Assembly (NCBI RefSeq): GCF_014648055.1
Contig: NZ_BMQJ01000019.1
Span: forward strand, 62,001 to 126,000
Source of the DNA: Streptosporangium pseudovulgare
GTDB lineage: Bacteria > Actinomycetota > Actinomycetes > Streptosporangiales > Streptosporangiaceae
DNA length: 64,000 nt
Reading direction: 5' to 3'
Position 1 is the stretch's first letter. Each line of letters begins with the position of its first letter. The position numbers were made by a program, and so were the translations under genes. Of this stretch, positions 62,185-64,000 are shown piece by piece. The notes below the pieces were generated by a model. It was not told where the DNA came from. It did no database searches and worked only from the letters and a program-made list of their open reading frames with translations.

Positions 62185-63681
62185 ATGAAGGAGTTCAAGC
62201 TCCCCGACGTGGGCGAGGGCCTGACCGAGGCGGAGATCGTCCGCTGGCACGTCAAGCCCGGCGACCCGGTCAAGGTCAACCAGATCATCGTGGAGATCGA
62301 GACGGCCAAGGCCGTCGTCGAGCTGCCCTGCCCGTTCGAGGGCGTGGTGACCGCCCTGATGGCCGACGAGGGCGAGACCGTCGACGTCGGCAGGCCGATC
62401 ATCTCCGTGGACGACGGCTCCGGCCCCGCCGCCCCGGCCGTGGGCGAGGGTACGGCCGGCGCCCGCGCGGAGGCCCTGGCCGAGGACATGGTGCCCGAGC
62501 CCGCCGCGGCGGACGAGCCGTCCACGGAGAAGCGCCAGCCCGTCCTGGTCGGGTACGGCGTCAAGCCCGGCGCGGCCCGCCGCCGCCCCCGGAAGCCCTC
62601 GGCGGGCTCCCCGGCGGCCTCGTCCGCGGTCGCCCCGGCCGCCCCTCCGGCGGCTCCGGCGGTTCTGCCGGCTTCGGGAGGCGTTCCGGCGGCCCCGGCC
62701 GTTCCCGCCGTCCCCGCGCGTCCGGCGCCGGAGCCCGCGGTCCGGGAGACGCCGCCCACGGGTTCGGCGGCGGGCCCGGCGGCGCGGCGGGCCGCGGTGC
62801 TCGCCAAGCCCCCGGTACGCAAGCTCGCCAAGGACCTCGGGGTCGACCTGGCGACCGTTCCCCCGACCGGGCCGCACGGCACGATCACCCGGGAGGACGT
62901 CCACGCCGCGGTCGAGGCGGCGGCCGACGCCGGCCGTACGGCCCCGCGGACGGCCGCGCAGGCGGTTCCGGCCGCGCGCGGCGGCGAGGAGCGGATCCCG
63001 GTCAAGGGGGTGCGCCGGGCGACCGCGCAGGCCATGACGGCCTCGGCGTTCACCGCGCCGCACGTCACCGAGTTCCTGCAGGTGGACGTCACCGGCGCGA
63101 TGGAGGCCGTGGCGCGCCTCCGGGCGCTGCCCGACTTCGCCGAGGTCAAGGTCTCGCCGCTGCTGCTGGTGGCCAAGGCGGTGCTCGTCGCCGCGCGGCG
63201 GTACCCGATGATCAATTCGATGTGGGACGAGGCAGCCCAGGAGATCGTGGTCAAGCACTACGTGAACCTCGGCATCGCCGCGGCCACCCCGCGCGGTCTG
63301 CTCGTTCCCAACGTCAAGAACGCGCACGAGCTGTCGCTGCCGGACCTCGCCCGGGCCATCGGCTCCCTCGCCGAGACGGCCAGGGCCGGCCGTACCCAGC
63401 CCGCCGACATGTCCGGGGGCACGATCACGATCACCAACGTGGGCGTGTTCGGCGTGGACGCGGGCACCCCGATCCTCAACCCGGGCGAGTCGGCGATCCT
63501 GGCGTTCGGCCAGGTCAGGGACCTGCCCTGGGTGGTGGACGGGCAGGTCGTGCCCCGCAGGGTCTGCACGCTCGCGCTCTCCTTCGACCACCGGGTCATC
63601 GACGGGGAGCTCGGCTCGCTCTTCCTGCGCGACGTCGGGGCCATGTTGGAGGACCCGCTCCGCATGCTCGCCTGGGGCTGA
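62185..63681 (+). CDS. pdhC: dihydrolipoamide acyltransferase (E2)
   Basis: 498 residues, ATG with GGAGGGGGAGA upstream. One lipoyl domain (lipoyl lysine K42 in EIETAKAVVELP), a long Ala/Pro-rich linker, a peripheral subunit-binding domain (VRKLAKDLGVDLATVPPTGP), a second linker and the catalytic core with SFDHRVIDGE (H469, D473). It passes the acyl group to CoA and organises the complex. 16 bp after the E1beta stop, last gene of the operon. No E3 here: lpdA at 54.2 kb may supply it. Confidence 0.95.
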   Translation: MKEFKLPDVGEGLTEAEIVRWHVKPGDPVKVNQIIVEIETAKAVVELPCPFEGVVTALMADEGETVDVGRPIISVDDGSGPAAPAVGEGTAGARAEALAEDMVPEPAAADEPSTEKRQPVLVGYGVKPGAARRRPRKPSAGSPAASSAVAPAAPPAAPAVLPASGGVPAAPAVPAVPARPAPEPAVRETPPTGSAAGPAARRAAVLAKPPVRKLAKDLGVDLATVPPTGPHGTITREDVHAAVEAAADAGRTAPRTAAQAVPAARGGEERIPVKGVRRATAQAMTASAFTAPHVTEFLQVDVTGAMEAVARLRALPDFAEVKVSPLLLVAKAVLVAARRYPMINSMWDEAAQEIVVKHYVNLGIAAATPRGLLVPNVKNAHELSLPDLARAIGSLAETARAGRTQPADMSGGTITITNVGVFGVDAGTPILNPGESAILAFGQVRDLPWVVDGQVVPRRVCTLALSFDHRVIDGELGSLFLRDVGAMLEDPLRMLAWG

Positions 63682-63747
63682 TCCCGTAAAATCGGCCGAA
63701 AGTCATAAAGCCGGCTGAGCCCTTTGGGAAGGCCGGTTCCCGCGAAG

Positions 63748-63785
63748 CGCGGGCCCGTCCCCGGAGAAAAGGGGACGGGCCCGCG
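63748..63785 (+). terminator. hairpin after the E2 gene
   Basis: A perfect 15-bp stem (CGCGGGCCCGTCCCC with its complement) with an 8-nt purine loop, 66 bp past the stop. No T-tract. Confidence 0.7.
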
Positions 63786-63832
63786 GCGGGGCTTCGATCC
63801 TGGGAAATTCCACCCCGTAAAACGATGAACCG

Positions 63833-63865
63833 AAACCTCCCCGGCCGTTTCTTGGGGCGGTTTTT
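63833..63865 (+). terminator. second terminator-like hairpin
   Basis: AAACCTCCCC pairs with GGGGCGGTTT (one mismatch), followed by TT. The T-rich side makes it a possible backup terminator for the E2 operon. Confidence 0.5.
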
Positions 63866-63874
63866 CCATGTGGT

Positions 63875-63900
63875 CCGGAAAGGCGGGCACGCCTTTCCGG
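63875..63900 (-). terminator. hairpin downstream of the right-edge gene
   Basis: A perfect 11-bp stem (CCGGAAAGGCG with its complement) and 4-nt loop, 40 bp past the stop of the minus-strand gene at 63940. Confidence 0.6.
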
Positions 63901-63939
63901 CCGTGCGGTTCTCAGGCGCCTATCGGGCGCCGCGGGCCT

Positions 63940-64000
63940 TTACCACCAGTTGTCCCAGCCCCAGCCGCCGCCGCCGCAGCCGCCGCCGCACCGCCACCCG
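63940..64000 (-). CDS. C-terminus of a Gly/Cys/Trp-rich protein (rest outside window)
   Basis: On the minus strand the last 19 codons before a TAA read GWRCGGGCGGGGWGWDNWW. Another frame here is Arg/Leu-rich and lacks a stop. A hairpin follows at a suitable distance. Only the end is visible; the family is unknown. A Gly-rich, Cys-containing tail closed by Trp residues could be structural, metal-binding or a modified-peptide core. Confidence 0.45.
   Translation of the reverse strand, partial: GWRCGGGCGGGGWGWDNWW

Overview
The window comes from a high-GC actinobacterial chromosome, most likely a member of the Streptosporangiales (Streptosporangium/Nonomuraea type) or a close relative. The basis is the strong G/C third-position bias in every convincing gene, a near-canonical BldC, a DUF3073 protein, an F420-dependent oxidoreductase, a mycothiol-type DinB-fold protein, a GAF-ANTAR regulator and an IdeR/DmdR-type iron box. 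The genus is inference. No rRNA, insertion sequence, prophage or cas gene was found.

Layout. 0-1.9 kb: end of a membrane metallophosphoesterase, then a tRNA-Glu/Asp/Phe cluster with promoter and terminator. 1.9-4.8 kb: a lower-GC stretch with large inverted repeats, a secreted beta-helix protein (whose signal peptide seems broken at an A6 tract) and a small membrane protein. 4.8-8.5 kb: lgt, a Phd/VapC toxin-antitoxin pair, a penicillin-binding-type serine hydrolase and an apparently orphan response regulator. 8.7-12.5 kb: a four-gene siderophore uptake operon under an iron box. 12.8-24.5 kb: receptor Ser/Thr kinase, LLM oxidoreductase, amidohydrolase, NmrA protein, a divergent DinB/MarR pair, a secreted intradiol dioxygenase with a carbohydrate-binding tail, DUF2267, a GH15 enzyme and a universal stress protein. 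24.7-34.6 kb: two PAP2 phosphatases, GAF-ANTAR protein, pyrD, a copper chaperone, GH20 hexosaminidase, a cell-wall amidase lipoprotein and a LacI regulator.

35.3-41 kb is a conserved block: bldC, a conserved hypothetical, a Leu/Val-type dehydrogenase, DUF3073, purM and purF. About 14.5 kb of accessory genes follow: a DUF4190 protein, an SCP-family protein, a two-component system divergent from an ABC exporter, a secreted Ser/Pro protein, a TetR regulator flanked by two MFS exporters, a collagen-like protein and a lipoamide dehydrogenase. The purine genes then resume with purL, purQ and purS, with an RsbW-like ATPase gene between purS and purQ. Divergently, a pyruvate (or branched-chain 2-oxoacid) dehydrogenase operon (E1alpha, E1beta, E2) closes the window; the lipoamide dehydrogenase at 54.2 kb could be its E3. 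A Gly/Cys/Trp-rich C-terminus enters from the right edge.

The most unusual signals are not gene families. They are a possible frameshift at the homopolymer before the beta-helix gene; two CRISPR-like repeat clusters with 60/61-bp periods and no cas genes; several short tandem duplications that straddle stop codons, one of which creates an 8-codon mini-ORF between a kinase and its regulator; a repeat-expanded helix in that same kinase; and the RsbW-like gene inside the purSQL run.
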